Notes: a model not told the origin generated them from the sequence alone. DNA of 32,000 bases from Sphingomonas mucosissima (GCF_002197665.1 NZ_NBBJ01000009.1:1-32000); one strand, 5' to 3'. Counted from the stretch's first letter, positions 9,833 through 18,711 are shown. Numbers and translations: made by a program.

Positions 9833-9955
9833 CAGCCGTGCCCGAGGCGCGAATGTTGAGAAAGTTGAGACACTGGCGCGGCACGCATCAACATTGGTTC
9901 GATCCCTTCAGGCGCCCAGCCCTGCCATGATCGGGGCACGTAGGACAGCCGCCGA

Positions 9956-10435
9956 TCATCGCCCCGCAAGCGCAAGGAGCGCCGCGCCGGTGACCCGCTG
10001 CGTCGTCCATTCGTCCTGCGGCTTGGCGCCTTTCGCGCGGTAGAACGCGATCGCCGGCGTGTTCCAGTCGAGCACCGTCCATTCCAGCCGCGGGCAATCG
10101 CGATCGATGGCGATGCCCGCCAGTGCCTGCAGCAGCGCCGCGCCGGCACCCGAGCCGCGCGCCTCGGGGGTGACGTACAGATCCTCGAGCCACAAGCCGC
10201 GCCGGCCCGTCCACGTCGAAAAGGTGTGGAAGAACAGCGCAAAGCCGACACTGGTGCCGCCGCGCTCGGCGATCAGCACCTCGGCAGCGGGGGCTGCGCC
10301 AAACAGCGCCGCCTGAAGCATCGGCTCCGTTGCCTCAACGGCATCCGGCTCACGCTCATAGGCAGCAAGCTCGCGAATGAAGCGCAGGATCGTCGGGACG
10401 TCGCCGGTTTGGGCGGCACGGATGGCGATGGTCAC
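9956..10435 (-). CDS. GNAT-family N-acetyltransferase, diamine/thialysine acetyltransferase-like
   Basis: Acetyl-CoA-dependent N-acetyltransferase of 159 residues. It has the CoA-binding motif A 'LEDLYVTPEARGSGAGAALLQAL' (about residues 83-105; R-x-x-G-x-G/A) and the C-terminal 'EWTVLDWNTPAIAFYRAKGA' with the likely general-acid tyrosine Y132. This pattern resembles the spermidine/spermine and thialysine acetyltransferase branch; the true acceptor amine is not known. The start is GTG, part of a GTGA overlap with the stop of the EamA permease gene (10432-10435), so the two are translationally coupled. A transporter and an acetyltransferase in one operon might handle the same amine or metabolite, but that is inference. 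Confidence 0.88.
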   Translation of the reverse strand: MTIAIRAAQTGDVPTILRFIRELAAYEREPDAVEATEPMLQAALFGAAPAAEVLIAERGGTSVGFALFFHTFSTWTGRRGLWLEDLYVTPEARGSGAGAALLQALAGIAIDRDCPRLEWTVLDWNTPAIAFYRAKGAKPQDEWTTQRVTGAALLALAGR

Positions 10436-11340
10436 GCAGCTTGCTCCAGCGTCTGCGCCGCAATGTCGCGGCGATGGGCGGCATAGACGCAGGCCACGAC
10501 GATGACGATGGCACCGGCCAACGTATAGCCCGAAACCCGCTCACCGAAAATCACGAAGCCAAGCACGGCCGCATACACAAAGGACGTATATTCCGTCATC
10601 GCCAGATAGCCCGCCTCCCCATGCGCATAGGCCCAGGACAGCAACATCATCGACGCAAAGGCGAGCAGCGCTGCGCCCGCAAGCGGCAGAACCGCAGCCG
10701 GCGGCGGCACGATCGCCAGCCACGGCGCCGCCAGCCCAAGCAGACACAGGATGACGAGCGACTGCAGGCAGGCGGTTTCCGCCGGGCGGGCGGCGAGCGA
10801 CTGAAGCCGGGTGAGGATCAGGTTGCCGGCGTACAGAACGGCAGACGCGAGAATGGCGAGCGCGCCTTCAAACGCCTCCGGCCCCAGCGCCGTGCGCGCC
10901 TGCCCGACAAAGATGGTGGCAATGCCGAGGCTCGCCGCGGCCACCGCAACAAGGGCGCGAAGGGAAATCCGCTCCTTCAGCCACCACGCGGCAAGGATCA
11001 GGGCCAGGATGGGTGCGATGTAGGAAAGTGCGATCGCCTGCGCCATCGGCACGCGCGCCAAGCCCCAGAAGAACAGCAACGCCATGGCGCAGGTCACCAC
11101 CCCGCGGGTGAAATGCAGCAGGAGGGCACGGGGAGACGGACGCCGGATCCCCACTACCGCCCACGCTGCCCCACCTAGCGCCACATTGCCAAGCGAGCGC
11201 CACAACATCGTGTTGTAGACGCCCAGCGCCAGCACCAGCCCCTTCATCACTGCGTCCATGACAGAGAATAGCGCAATGCCGAGGGCGGCGATCAGAAAGG
11301 CGATGCCCATCGGCATGGCCGCACGCGGTGCTGAGTTCAT
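10432..11340 (-). CDS. EamA/DMT-family permease
   Basis: Drug/metabolite transporter of 302 residues with about ten hydrophobic helices in two EamA repeats (roughly 10-140 and 150-285). Conserved EamA features include 'LSYIAPILALILAAWWLKERIS' at the end of the first repeat and 'YTSFVYAAVLGFVIFGERVS' at the end of the second. The substrate cannot be predicted. I chose the ATG at 11340 since AAGG lies about 9 bases before it; the frame is open 10 codons further upstream without comparable support. Its stop overlaps the GTG start of the acetyltransferase gene. Confidence 0.87.
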   Translation of the reverse strand: MNSAPRAAMPMGIAFLIAALGIALFSVMDAVMKGLVLALGVYNTMLWRSLGNVALGGAAWAVVGIRRPSPRALLLHFTRGVVTCAMALLFFWGLARVPMAQAIALSYIAPILALILAAWWLKERISLRALVAVAAASLGIATIFVGQARTALGPEAFEGALAILASAVLYAGNLILTRLQSLAARPAETACLQSLVILCLLGLAAPWLAIVPPPAAVLPLAGAALLAFASMMLLSWAYAHGEAGYLAMTEYTSFVYAAVLGFVIFGERVSGYTLAGAIVIVVACVYAAHRRDIAAQTLEQAA

Positions 11341-11475
11341 GCTCGCCGCCTTACCGCAGGAGCAGTGCACTGACGAGGTCCCGATCGCGTCTCGACAAGG
11401 TTAATAGCGGATGAACAATGATACCGCGCGTCACCACCAAGCAACGCCATAGATCGCAAAAATCATAACGTGATA

Positions 11476-11491
11476 TTGTTTAAATAAACAA
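11476..11491. promoter_or_regulatory. AT-rich perfect palindrome upstream of the MucR-like gene
   Basis: TTGTTTA-AA-TAAACAA, a 16-base perfect inverted repeat, lies 74 bases before the mucR-like ATG in a locally AT-rich stretch (about 11430-11550) of an otherwise GC-rich window. Ros/MucR proteins are known to bind AT-rich, T-A-step-containing sites, often in their own promoters, so this is a candidate autoregulatory operator. That assignment is inference. Confidence 0.45.
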
Positions 11492-11564
11492 CCATGATCA
11501 ATGATGCACTGGTTGACCCGCACAGGCGCGACGTTAAAGCAACAGCAAAAGTAAGGAGCGTCGC

Positions 11565-12062
11565 ATGATTGAAGATACCGTGGACACCAATGCCGTTGAG
11601 CTGGCAACCGAGCTGACCATCGCATGGCTGTCAAATCCCAACACGCGTGCATCGAGCGACGAGGTTCCGGGATTTCTGCAAAAGATGCATGAAGCGGTCA
11701 ATCAGCTGTCGACGAACACGCAGCTCGTTGCCGAGGAAGAGCCGACGGGCGACTACACACCGGCGGTTTCGGTGCGCAAGTCACTTGCCTCGAAGGATCA
11801 CATTATCTCGATGATCGATGGCAAGCCTTACAAGACGCTGCGCCGCCATCTGGCGGGCCATGGCCTGACGCCGACCGAATATCGCCAGCGTTATGGTCTC
11901 AAGCCCGACTATCCCATGGTTGCCGAAAACTATTCGGAAGCGCGCCGCGCGATGGCCAAGAAGATCGGCCTTGGCCGCAAGCCTGGCATGACCCGCAAGG
12001 GCGCCGAAGAAGCGGCTCCGGCCAAGCGCGGCCGCAAGGCGGCAGCGTCCGGAGAGGAGTAA
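11565..12062 (+). CDS. Ros/MucR-family transcriptional regulator
   Basis: Cytoplasmic DNA-binding regulator of 165 residues. The N-terminal part (residues 8-50) matches the MucR oligomerisation region ('ATELTIAWLSNPN', 'VPGFLQKMHEAV'), and residues 67-137 hold the DNA-binding domain ('HIISMIDGKPYKTLRRHLAGHGLTPTEYRQRYGLKPDYPMVA' and 'AKKIGLGR'). The zinc-ligand positions are unusual: S82 and D85 stand where Ros has two cysteines, with H95 and H99 after them. A basic 'AKRGRKAA' tail may add DNA contacts. MucR proteins act as global repressors and silencers of surface, motility and cell-cycle genes. AAGGAG precedes the ATG with ideal spacing. The mpaB-like gene begins 5 bases after its stop. Confidence 0.92.
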   Translation: MIEDTVDTNAVELATELTIAWLSNPNTRASSDEVPGFLQKMHEAVNQLSTNTQLVAEEEPTGDYTPAVSVRKSLASKDHIISMIDGKPYKTLRRHLAGHGLTPTEYRQRYGLKPDYPMVAENYSEARRAMAKKIGLGRKPGMTRKGAEEAAPAKRGRKAAASGEE

Positions 12063-12067
12063 GCCGC

Positions 12068-12910
12068 ATGGCTCGGGCGGCCGCATCGCTGCCCGGCATG
12101 CGTAACGCGATCGGCGGGCGCATCCGTGCGCTCGTCGGTTCCGGATCGGTCGATTTGTCACGACCACCGGGCGACCCGGGCCTGTTCGGGCCGGGATCAA
12201 TGGCGTGGCGTGTCCACGCAGACTTTTCCGCGATGATGATCGGCGGTGTCTCCGCCTTGCTGCTGCAGATGCTGCATCCGCTGGCGCTCGCCGGCGTGTG
12301 GGACCACAGCGATTTCCGGCGCGACCGGCTGGGCCGGCTTCGCCGCACAGCGCAGTTCATCGCGCTCACCACCTTTGGCAGCACGGCCTCGGCCAACGCG
12401 GCCATTAATCGCGTGCGGACCATCCACGAACGGGTAACGGGCGCGCTGCCGGACGGCACGCCTTATTCAGCAAGCGATCCGGCGCTGCTTACCTGGGTGC
12501 ATGTGGCGGAGGTCGACAGCTTCCTGCGCGCCTATGTACGCTATCGCGAGCCGGGATTGTCCGGCGCGGAGCAGGACCGTTATCTCGCCGAGACCGCGAT
12601 GATCGCCGAACGGCTGGGCGCGCGCGATGTGCCCAAGTCACGCCGTGAGGTCGAAAGCTATTTTCGCGATATCCGCCCGGCGCTCTCCTTTGACGAACGG
12701 ACGCGCGACGTTGCCGCGGCGCTGCTGGCGAGCGGCCCGGACGCGCTGACCACCAGCGCACTGGCGATCGTCACCCCCGCCGCCATCGATCTGCTGCCGC
12801 CTTGGGCTGCGGTGCTGCACGGGCGCACGCCACCGGCGATCAGCCGTCCGGCGATCCGGCTCGGCGCGCGCGGGATGAGCAATGTGTTGCGCTGGGCGCT
12901 GCGCCGCTAG
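12068..12910 (+). CDS. Oxygenase MpaB / DUF2236-family protein
   Basis: 280-residue member of the DUF2236 family, which includes the MpaB oxygenase of mycophenolic acid synthesis and the haem-containing latex-clearing protein Lcp. Recognisable segments are 'GGVSALLLQMLHPLALAGVWDHSDFR' (about 59-84), 'RLRRTAQFIALTTFG' (about 90-104) and 'LLTWVHVAEVDSFLRAY' (about 140-156). Histidines H70 and H145 are candidate haem-proximal residues by family analogy. Substrate unknown. The start is coupled to the mucR-like gene: the AGGAG before it overlaps the mucR stop region. It runs towards the symporter gene and their ends are 1 base apart. Confidence 0.85.
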   Translation: MARAAASLPGMRNAIGGRIRALVGSGSVDLSRPPGDPGLFGPGSMAWRVHADFSAMMIGGVSALLLQMLHPLALAGVWDHSDFRRDRLGRLRRTAQFIALTTFGSTASANAAINRVRTIHERVTGALPDGTPYSASDPALLTWVHVAEVDSFLRAYVRYREPGLSGAEQDRYLAETAMIAERLGARDVPKSRREVESYFRDIRPALSFDERTRDVAAALLASGPDALTTSALAIVTPAAIDLLPPWAAVLHGRTPPAISRPAIRLGARGMSNVLRWALRR

Positions 12911-12911
12911 C

Positions 12912-14180
12912 TCAGCCGCCGGCCCCGTCCATGAGCTCGGCGTGCGCGGCGGGATCGATCCGCTCGCGCCGCGACAGCGTGAGCGTAGTGGCCAGATCCC
13001 ACATCACGTTGCCAAGCGTTCGAACGATGTCAGGAAGCGTTTCCACTGCCACCAGCAGCCCGAGCGGCGCGGTCGGCGCACCGATTGCCGCGCAAACCGG
13101 CGCCACCGAGCTGACATAGCTGACCGTTCCCGGCAGGCTGACCGCGCCCAGCGACATCAGCGCCGCCACCAAGGTACCGACCGCCAGCGTGCCGAACGAG
13201 AGCGGCACGTCGAACCAATGCGCGATATAGATCGCCACGGCAAAATTCATCGCCGGCCCGGTCGCGCGGAGCAACGCCACCGCCAAGGGCAGCGTGACGC
13301 CAGCCGTGGTGACGGGCGTGCCAAGCGACTGTGCCCCCGCAAGCATGGCGGGCAATGACGCCAGCGATGATTGGGTCGATACGGCCACCGCCTGACTGGG
13401 CAGCGCCGCCTTGGAGAAGCGGCGCAGCGACACGCGCCCGCCGATCATCGCCATCGGATAGGCGCCCAAAGTCACCACAAGGCCCACACCGGCGACGATC
13501 AGAATGTAGTGAATGAGCGCGTGGAAAGCGCCGCTGCCCGCGCGCGCGCCGACGACCAAAGCGAGCGCGAAGACGCCGAGCGGCCCGGCCCACAACACCC
13601 ACCCGATCACCACCAGCATGGTATCACGCACCGCCGTGAAGACGCGCACGAGAACCTCGCGCAGCCCTTCCTCGATCCGCATCAGCGCAAAGGCGAAGAT
13701 CAGCGCAAAGATGATCATCGACAGGAAATTGCTGTCCGCCGCCGTGCGCACGATGTTGCTGGGGATGATGCCCGCGAGGAACTCGCCAAGCGGCGGCACC
13801 GGCGGGTTCGGCCCGACGCCGGTCAAGGCGGCACGCAGCGCCGCCGCAGAATCAACGGGAAGCGGCGCCAGCTCCAGAAACAGCGGCGTCAGAAACGCCG
13901 CCGAGAGCGCCGACGCGATCATGACAGCCACATAGAGCCCGACCGACCGACCGGCGAGCCGACCCGCTTGCGCCGCGGCCGCCGTTGCCGCGACACCGGT
14001 CACCAGTAGCGAGAAGACCAGCGGCACGATCGTCATCTGAAGCGCGTTGAGCCACGCCTGACCGATCGGCTGTGCGACGGCGATCGTCGGCTCCACCGAA
14101 GGCGGCGCATATCCCGCGAGCAGGATCCCGGCGACCAGCCCGACCACCAGGGCCACGAGAATACGAGTAGATTGAGACAT
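12912..14180 (-). CDS. Dicarboxylate/amino acid:cation symporter family protein (SDF), divergent
   Basis: 422-residue membrane transporter of the sodium:dicarboxylate symporter fold, with about eight helices and two re-entrant hairpins. The serine-rich HP1 tip is present as 'STQSSLASLP' (about 268-277). The normally invariant NMDGT motif of helix 7 is replaced by 'MNFAV' (about 311-315), so sodium and acidic-substrate binding may differ from GltPh and DctA. Start ATG 14180 has AAAGG about 5 bases before it; the frame stays open 19 codons further upstream. It is divergent from glmM, separated by 163 bases. I am sure of the family but not of the substrate. Confidence 0.85.
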   Translation of the reverse strand: MSQSTRILVALVVGLVAGILLAGYAPPSVEPTIAVAQPIGQAWLNALQMTIVPLVFSLLVTGVAATAAAAQAGRLAGRSVGLYVAVMIASALSAAFLTPLFLELAPLPVDSAAALRAALTGVGPNPPVPPLGEFLAGIIPSNIVRTAADSNFLSMIIFALIFAFALMRIEEGLREVLVRVFTAVRDTMLVVIGWVLWAGPLGVFALALVVGARAGSGAFHALIHYILIVAGVGLVVTLGAYPMAMIGGRVSLRRFSKAALPSQAVAVSTQSSLASLPAMLAGAQSLGTPVTTAGVTLPLAVALLRATGPAMNFAVAIYIAHWFDVPLSFGTLAVGTLVAALMSLGAVSLPGTVSYVSSVAPVCAAIGAPTAPLGLLVAVETLPDIVRTLGNVMWDLATTLTLSRRERIDPAAHAELMDGAGG

Positions 14181-14206
14181 CACGCCTTTCGAACTCTTGG
14201 TCACCC

Positions 14207-14226
14207 CGGACTTGTTCCTAAGTCCG
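14207..14226. repeat. Short inverted repeat of the GGACTTG type
   Basis: CGGACTT and AAGTCCG form a 7-bp stem around a 6-base loop, in the gap between the symporter and glmM. Its core (CCGGACTTG) recurs near 15727 and, as a variant, near 21783, so it looks like a member of a dispersed intergenic repeat family common in alphaproteobacterial genomes. Confidence 0.5.
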
Positions 14227-14343
14227 CCAAACGGCAAGAGCTAAGGCGTTAACGGTTCTGCGGCACCAGGAGTGCCGCGGCAAGCCGCCTTCCGCTTTCC
14301 AAGGTCAGCGACGGAGGGCGTCGAGCAAATCTGGAGGACGTGA

Positions 14344-15687
14344 GTGGCGCGCAAATATTTCGGCACCGATGGGATCCGCGGGCTGACCAATATCGCGCCG
14401 ATGACGGCCGAGATGGCGATGAAGGTCGGCATGGCGGCGGGCGCCTATTTCGTGCGCGGCGATCACCGCCACCGTGTCGTGATTGGAAAGGACACGCGCC
14501 TTTCCGGATATATGCTGGAAAATGCGCTGGTGGCCGGGTTCACGGCGGTGGGCATGGACGTGGTGCTGGTTGGCCCGATGCCGACCCCTGCGGTGGCCAT
14601 GCTCACCCAGTCGATGCGCGCCGACCTGGGCGTGATGATATCGGCCAGCCACAATCCCTATGCCGACAATGGCATCAAGTTGTTCGGGCCGGACGGCTAC
14701 AAGCTGTCGGACGAAGCGGAGCTTGCGATCGAGGCGTTGATCGATGGTGAGGTGGCGCTGGCCGCGGCGGGCGACATCGGCCGCGCGCGCCGTGTCGAGG
14801 ACGCGCGCGGACGCTACATCCACTTCGCCAAATCAACCTTTCCGGCGGACCTGCGGCTCGACGGCATGAAGGTGGTGGTCGATTGCGCGAATGGCGCGGC
14901 CTATCAGGTGGCGCCTTCGGCCTTGTGGGAGCTGGGCGCGGACGTGGTCGCGATCGGCGTCACCCCCAATGGCAAGAACATCAACGACCAGGTGGGCTCC
15001 ACCGCGCCGCAGACGCTGTGCGAAACCGTGGTGGCGAGCGGCGCGGCGATCGGGATTGCGCTGGACGGCGACGCCGATCGGCTGATCGTCGTCGATGAGC
15101 TGGGCCGGGTGATCGACGGCGATCAGTTGATGGCGACGATCGCCACCGGCTTTGCGCGGCGCGGCGCGCTAGCGGGCGGCGGGCTGGTCGCCACCGTGAT
15201 GTCGAACCTGGGGCTGGAGCGGCACCTCGCCGCCCAAGGCCTGGGACTGGTGCGGACGGGCGTGGGCGACCGTTATGTGCTGGAGGCGATGCGGGCGCGC
15301 GGCTTCAATGTCGGCGGGGAGCAGTCGGGGCATATCATCCTGTCGGATTACGGCACCACGGGCGACGGGCTGGTCGCGGCGCTCCAGATCCTGGCCGAGG
15401 TGAAGCGGGCGGGCGCGCCCGCGAGCGAGGTGCTGCACCGCTTCGAGCCGCTGCCGCAGCTGCTCAAGAACGTCAAATATGCGCGCGGAGGCAAGCCGCT
15501 AGAGGCGGCGAGCGTGCGCAACACGATCGCGGCGGCGGAGGCAGAGCTGAGCGGCAATGGCCGGTTGGTAATCCGGCCTTCGGGCACCGAGCCAGTGATC
15601 CGCGTGATGGCGGAAGGCGACGATGCGGCGCAGGTGGAGGCCGTGGTGGACCGCATCTGCGACGCGGTGCGCGCCGCCGCGGCGTGA
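14344..15687 (+). CDS. glmM: Phosphoglucosamine mutase
   Basis: GlmM converts glucosamine-6-phosphate to glucosamine-1-phosphate, the step before UDP-GlcNAc, and so feeds peptidoglycan and lipopolysaccharide synthesis. The 447-residue protein has the phosphoserine loop 'ISASHNP' with active serine S102, the metal-binding loop DGDADR at 241-246, the sugar-binding 'GGEQSGH' near 320-330 and the C-terminal phosphate site '[12 protein letters not shown]'. S102 and D241 match the E. coli numbering. The start is GTG: GGAGG stands 6-8 bases before it, and the next residues '[12 protein letters not shown]' are the family N-terminus. It is followed by an inverted-repeat region and the convergent nadA gene. 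Confidence 0.97.
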   Translation: MARKYFGTDGIRGLTNIAPMTAEMAMKVGMAAGAYFVRGDHRHRVVIGKDTRLSGYMLENALVAGFTAVGMDVVLVGPMPTPAVAMLTQSMRADLGVMISASHNPYADNGIKLFGPDGYKLSDEAELAIEALIDGEVALAAAGDIGRARRVEDARGRYIHFAKSTFPADLRLDGMKVVVDCANGAAYQVAPSALWELGADVVAIGVTPNGKNINDQVGSTAPQTLCETVVASGAAIGIALDGDADRLIVVDELGRVIDGDQLMATIATGFARRGALAGGGLVATVMSNLGLERHLAAQGLGLVRTGVGDRYVLEAMRARGFNVGGEQSGHIILSDYGTTGDGLVAALQILAEVKRAGAPASEVLHRFEPLPQLLKNVKYARGGKPLEAASVRNTIAAAEAELSGNGRLVIRPSGTEPVIRVMAEGDDAAQVEAVVDRICDAVRAAAA

Positions 15688-15718
15688 GGGGCGGCAAGCC
15701 GCTTCCCTTGCGATATCC

Positions 15719-15821
15719 GTCACCCGGGACTTGATCCGGATTCAGCCGGCGCCGCGCTCCATTACAGACCCGAGCGTCCGCGACACCGTGGATCCCTCCT
15801 CAAGTCCGGGGGATGGACGGG
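15719..15821. repeat. Imperfect long inverted repeat between glmM and nadA
   Basis: GGACTTGA (15727-15734) and TCAAGTCC (15800-15807) are the cores of two facing arms flanked by CCCGG and CCGGG; the arms are imperfect outside the cores. The element fills the gap between the convergent glmM and nadA genes and could act in transcript 3'-end formation. The same core occurs near 14207. Confidence 0.55.
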
Positions 15822-15822
15822 C

Positions 15823-16821
15823 TTAGTCCCCTGTCACCTTGGCCGGGCCGAGATCGCCCTGCCCCACACTGCCGCTGGCCATGGCGAGCATCGCATCAAG
15901 GCTCTTCTTCGCCTTGACGCGCAGGTCCTCGTCCATCTCGATGCGGGGCTGCAGATCGCGCAGCGCGACGTAGAGCTTCTCCATCGTGTTCAGCGCCATA
16001 TACGGGCAGATGTTGCAGTTGCAGTTGCCGTCCGCGCCCGGCGCACCGATGAAGGTCTTGTTCGGCAGCGCCTTTTCCATCTGGTGGATGATGTGCGGCT
16101 CGGTGGCGACGATCAGCGTTTCGCCCGGCATCGCCATGGCATATTCAAGGATGCCGCGGGTCGAGCCGACATAATCGGCATGGTCGAGGATCACCGCCGG
16201 GCATTCCGGATGCGCGACGACCGGCGCGCCGGGGTGCTGCGCCTTCAGCTTCAACAGCTCGGTCTCGCTGAACGCCTCGTGCACGATGCACACGCCCGGC
16301 CACAGGATGAGATCGCGGCCGGTCTTGCGCGCGAGATAGCCGCCGAGGTTCCGGTCCGGCCCGAAGATGATCGGCTGGTCCTTCGGGATCTGCGAGAGGA
16401 TCTTCTCTGCCGACGACGATGTGACGATCACGTCGGACAGCGCCTTCACCGCCGCCGAGCAATTGATGTACGTCAGCGCGATCGCGTCCGGGTGCTGGGC
16501 GCGGAAGGCGGCGAACTGCTCGGGCGGGCAGCTGTCCTCGAGGCTGCAACCGGCATCCATATCGGGCAGGATCACCGTCTTCTGCGGCGACAGGATCTTT
16601 GCCGTCTCTGCCATGAAGCGCACGCCGCAGAAGGCGATCACATCGGCATCGGTCGCCTGCGCCTTGCGCGAAAGATCGAGGCTGTCGCCTACGAAATCGG
16701 CAATGTCCTGAATTTCGGGCTTTTGATAATAATGCGCAAGGATCACCGCGTTACGCTCCTTGCGGAGGCGGTCGATCTCGGCGCGGATGTCGACGCCCTT
16801 GAGGTTCTGCGGCTGTTCCAT
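15823..16821 (-). CDS. nadA: Quinolinate synthase
   Basis: NadA is an oxygen-sensitive [4Fe-4S] enzyme that condenses iminoaspartate with dihydroxyacetone phosphate to form quinolinate, the second step of de novo NAD synthesis. The 332-residue product has three conserved cluster cysteine regions: C92 ('DAGCSLED'), C178 ('WPGVCIVHE') and the C-terminal '[11 protein letters not shown]' (C267, C269, C272). 'ILAHYYQ' near residue 28 and 'THPEC'-like 'AHPECP' near 203 are also typical. I chose the ATG at 16821; the frame stays open upstream but that stretch overlaps the preceding membrane-protein gene. nadB and nadC are not in the window. It follows the unknown membrane gene by 31 bases. Confidence 0.96.
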   Translation of the reverse strand: MEQPQNLKGVDIRAEIDRLRKERNAVILAHYYQKPEIQDIADFVGDSLDLSRKAQATDADVIAFCGVRFMAETAKILSPQKTVILPDMDAGCSLEDSCPPEQFAAFRAQHPDAIALTYINCSAAVKALSDVIVTSSSAEKILSQIPKDQPIIFGPDRNLGGYLARKTGRDLILWPGVCIVHEAFSETELLKLKAQHPGAPVVAHPECPAVILDHADYVGSTRGILEYAMAMPGETLIVATEPHIIHQMEKALPNKTFIGAPGADGNCNCNICPYMALNTMEKLYVALRDLQPRIEMDEDLRVKAKKSLDAMLAMASGSVGQGDLGPAKVTGD

Positions 16822-16852
16822 GCGGTGCAGATGGCCTGCGCAGGCCGCGCGA

Positions 16853-17638
16853 TCAAGGCACTGGTGCAAAGGGCGGCGGAAATGGCCCATAAGCGAAGGG
16901 ATCGACCTGCGCGCCGGGCGCGCCGGCGGTGACGATCGCGTAGAGACCCGCGCCGATCGGCGACAGCACAATGAGGTCGATCGTGACCTGCATGCCGATG
17001 AGGATCGCGACGCCATACCACCACGCCGGATGCACGCGGCCATGCCGCCGCACGTCATGGATCATGCCGGCGAGCGGGAACAGCATCATGCCGGCGAAGA
17101 TCCCCCACGCGGTAAATGGCATCATCAGCGGCGCGGGCAGCAGCCGGCCAAATGCCGGACCCATGATCGCGGTCATCGCGCTCATCACCAGCCGCCGATG
17201 CCATTCGGTTTGGCGGCGGCGGGCGACACCCCACCACAACAGCCCGGTAAAGGTGAGCACCGCCAGAATGTTCATCACGAGAAAGTAGCTCGGCAGGAAG
17301 AAGAACGGCGCGCGGCCGGCGCGCACGACCGACACCGTCATGGCGATGCCGATCAGGATCATCACTGCCGCCCACCCCGCGCCGAGCCAGCCGAGCCGGC
17401 GATGGCGCGACACGCGATTGTTCGCGACCAACCAGGTTTGAAAGACGAAGAAGCCGATCCAGCCAACGAACACCAAGGCATGAACATGGACGAGCGGCGG
17501 GGCGGCAAAAGTGGAGCGCCCCGTGGCGAACTGAAGACCGAAGCCTATCACGTTGACGACTGCCATCGCCACCGCGAGGGCAAAGAAAAACCTGCGATCA
17601 TCACGAATGACGGCGCGTGGCGGCATAATGGTGGCCAT
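16853..17638 (-). CDS. Polytopic membrane protein of unknown function
   Basis: A 261-residue integral membrane protein that I cannot name with confidence. It has about seven hydrophobic helices, starting at residues 16-36, and a conserved-looking H-x-H in '[24 protein letters not shown]' (about 51-74). Other polar landmarks are '[12 protein letters not shown]' and 'HPAWWYG'. Paired histidines in helices would suit haem or metal binding, but that is speculation. The start at ATG 17638 has GAGAGGG about 9 bases before it; an in-frame ATG four codons later is possible. It lies 31 bases upstream of nadA in the same direction and probably shares its transcript. A dyad at 17677-17700 precedes it. 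Confidence 0.75.
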   Translation of the reverse strand: MATIMPPRAVIRDDRRFFFALAVAMAVVNVIGFGLQFATGRSTFAAPPLVHVHALVFVGWIGFFVFQTWLVANNRVSRHRRLGWLGAGWAAVMILIGIAMTVSVVRAGRAPFFFLPSYFLVMNILAVLTFTGLLWWGVARRRQTEWHRRLVMSAMTAIMGPAFGRLLPAPLMMPFTAWGIFAGMMLFPLAGMIHDVRRHGRVHPAWWYGVAILIGMQVTIDLIVLSPIGAGLYAIVTAGAPGAQVDPFAYGPFPPPFAPVP

Positions 17639-17988
17639 CGGACATCCCTCTCCCCCGATGGCCCGGCATTGTAGCAGATGTTCTTTCAAGACTGAACATC
17701 GCCCGTCCCGTTCGATCAGGCCTCCCGGATATTCAATGAGTTGAGGACACGTCGGCCTTGAACGCGAACATGCTCCTGGCGCCAAAGCTTACAAGCTCAG
17801 GACCAAGACGCAGCAACTCTGCCGGGTGAAGGGAGACAGGCGGCCTGCGAGTCGCGGCGGCCTCCACGTCTTTGCCCTTGCCGGCTTGTGGAGAAAGTCG
17901 AGCGTCTGCGGTGCGCTTATTCCGTCTCTCTGCGCACATGCGTGGAGCAATAGATCCCGAATAGAACCCGGGTGGCAGCCGGCGTGGG
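17639..17988. other. 350-bp gap upstream of the membrane protein-nadA unit
   Basis: I see no supportable gene here. A 68-codon open frame on the minus strand (17939-17733) has no Shine-Dalgarno sequence and no family resemblance I recognise. The gap holds the promoter region for the downstream minus-strand genes, with one clear dyad at 17677-17700. Base composition is less GC-rich than the flanking genes, so a decayed gene is possible. Confidence 0.6.
17677..17700. promoter_or_regulatory. Dyad GATGTTC-N10-GAACATC, candidate operator
   Basis: A 7-bp perfect inverted repeat with a 10-base spacer lies 39 bases upstream of the start of the membrane-protein gene (minus strand), the right distance for an operator over a promoter. 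It does not match the alphaproteobacterial LexA box (GTTC-N7-GTTC). The regulator is unknown. Confidence 0.35.
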
Positions 17989-18711
17989 CTATTGCGCCTT
18001 CGCCAGCACTTCCTTCAGGCTGCGGCTCTCGTCCCAGCGCTCGCCATTGGCAGGCGGTGCCTCGCCCTCGAAGCGGACCGACACTTGCGCGTCGACGCGG
18101 GCTGCGCTGAGCGCACCGGCAAACAGCCGCGCGATCGCCTGTCGGCCATAGTCGCGCGCCTTCGCTCGGTTCTCGGCATTATTGGCGCGTTCGGCCGCCG
18201 TGCGCTGCGCGCTCGCCGCAACCTTGGCGCCCATCTCGGCCATGGCACTGCGAGTGACGAAAACGCCGGCGACATTGTTGAGCGAGGTGCGCGCCAGGTC
18301 GACGTTGGGACGTTCGACGGTCACGTCAGGGACGGTAATCTCGATCCGGCGACCGTCCTCGCTCATCCGGAAGTCTGACGCATCCAGGCGGGACAGGTTG
18401 ACGAAGTAGTTCACCTCAAACGGTGCCTTCACCACCTGGCTGGCGTTCAACCAGCCCCACAGGCGCGACGAGCGCGCGGTTCCCTGCACCACGCCGGACA
18501 ATTGGCTGACCCGCAGGTCGCTACGGCCGTACAGCGTCGCCGCCACCACTTGCGCGGTTGCCACGCCGTCCTTGTCGGTGGAAACGAGCTTTTCCTCGGT
18601 GACGTAGCGATAGCCAAGGTAAGTGGCGACGCCGATTGCGACGGTCAGCGCCAGACCAACAATGATGGTGACGAGCAGAACGGCATTCTTGAGCGTGCCA
18701 TCACGGTTCAC
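17989..18711 (-). CDS. DUF4230-family membrane-anchored protein
   Basis: 240-residue protein with one N-terminal transmembrane helix (about residues 9-32) and an extracytoplasmic domain that matches the DUF4230 pattern: an early 'LRVSQLSGVVQG' strand, 'PFEVNYFVNLSRLDASDFRM', 'RRIEITVPDVTVERPNVDL' and a long Ala/Arg-rich helix (about 150-200). The function of DUF4230 is unknown. The start is GTG, forming a GTGA overlap with the stop of the metallo-hydrolase gene, so translation is coupled. It is the last gene of the apparent blaI-blaR1-like operon. Confidence 0.82.
   Translation of the reverse strand: MNRDGTLKNAVLLVTIIVGLALTVAIGVATYLGYRYVTEEKLVSTDKDGVATAQVVAATLYGRSDLRVSQLSGVVQGTARSSRLWGWLNASQVVKAPFEVNYFVNLSRLDASDFRMSEDGRRIEITVPDVTVERPNVDLARTSLNNVAGVFVTRSAMAEMGAKVAASAQRTAAERANNAENRAKARDYGRQAIARLFAGALSAARVDAQVSVRFEGEAPPANGERWDESRSLKEVLAKAQ

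Noticed and set aside
17677..17700. LexA (SOS) box
   Set aside because: The alphaproteobacterial box is a direct repeat GTTC-N7-GTTC; this is an inverted repeat with a different spacer.
17733..17939. 68-codon minus-strand frame between the DUF4230 and membrane-protein genes
   Set aside because: No ribosome site, no recognisable family, no neighbour logic.
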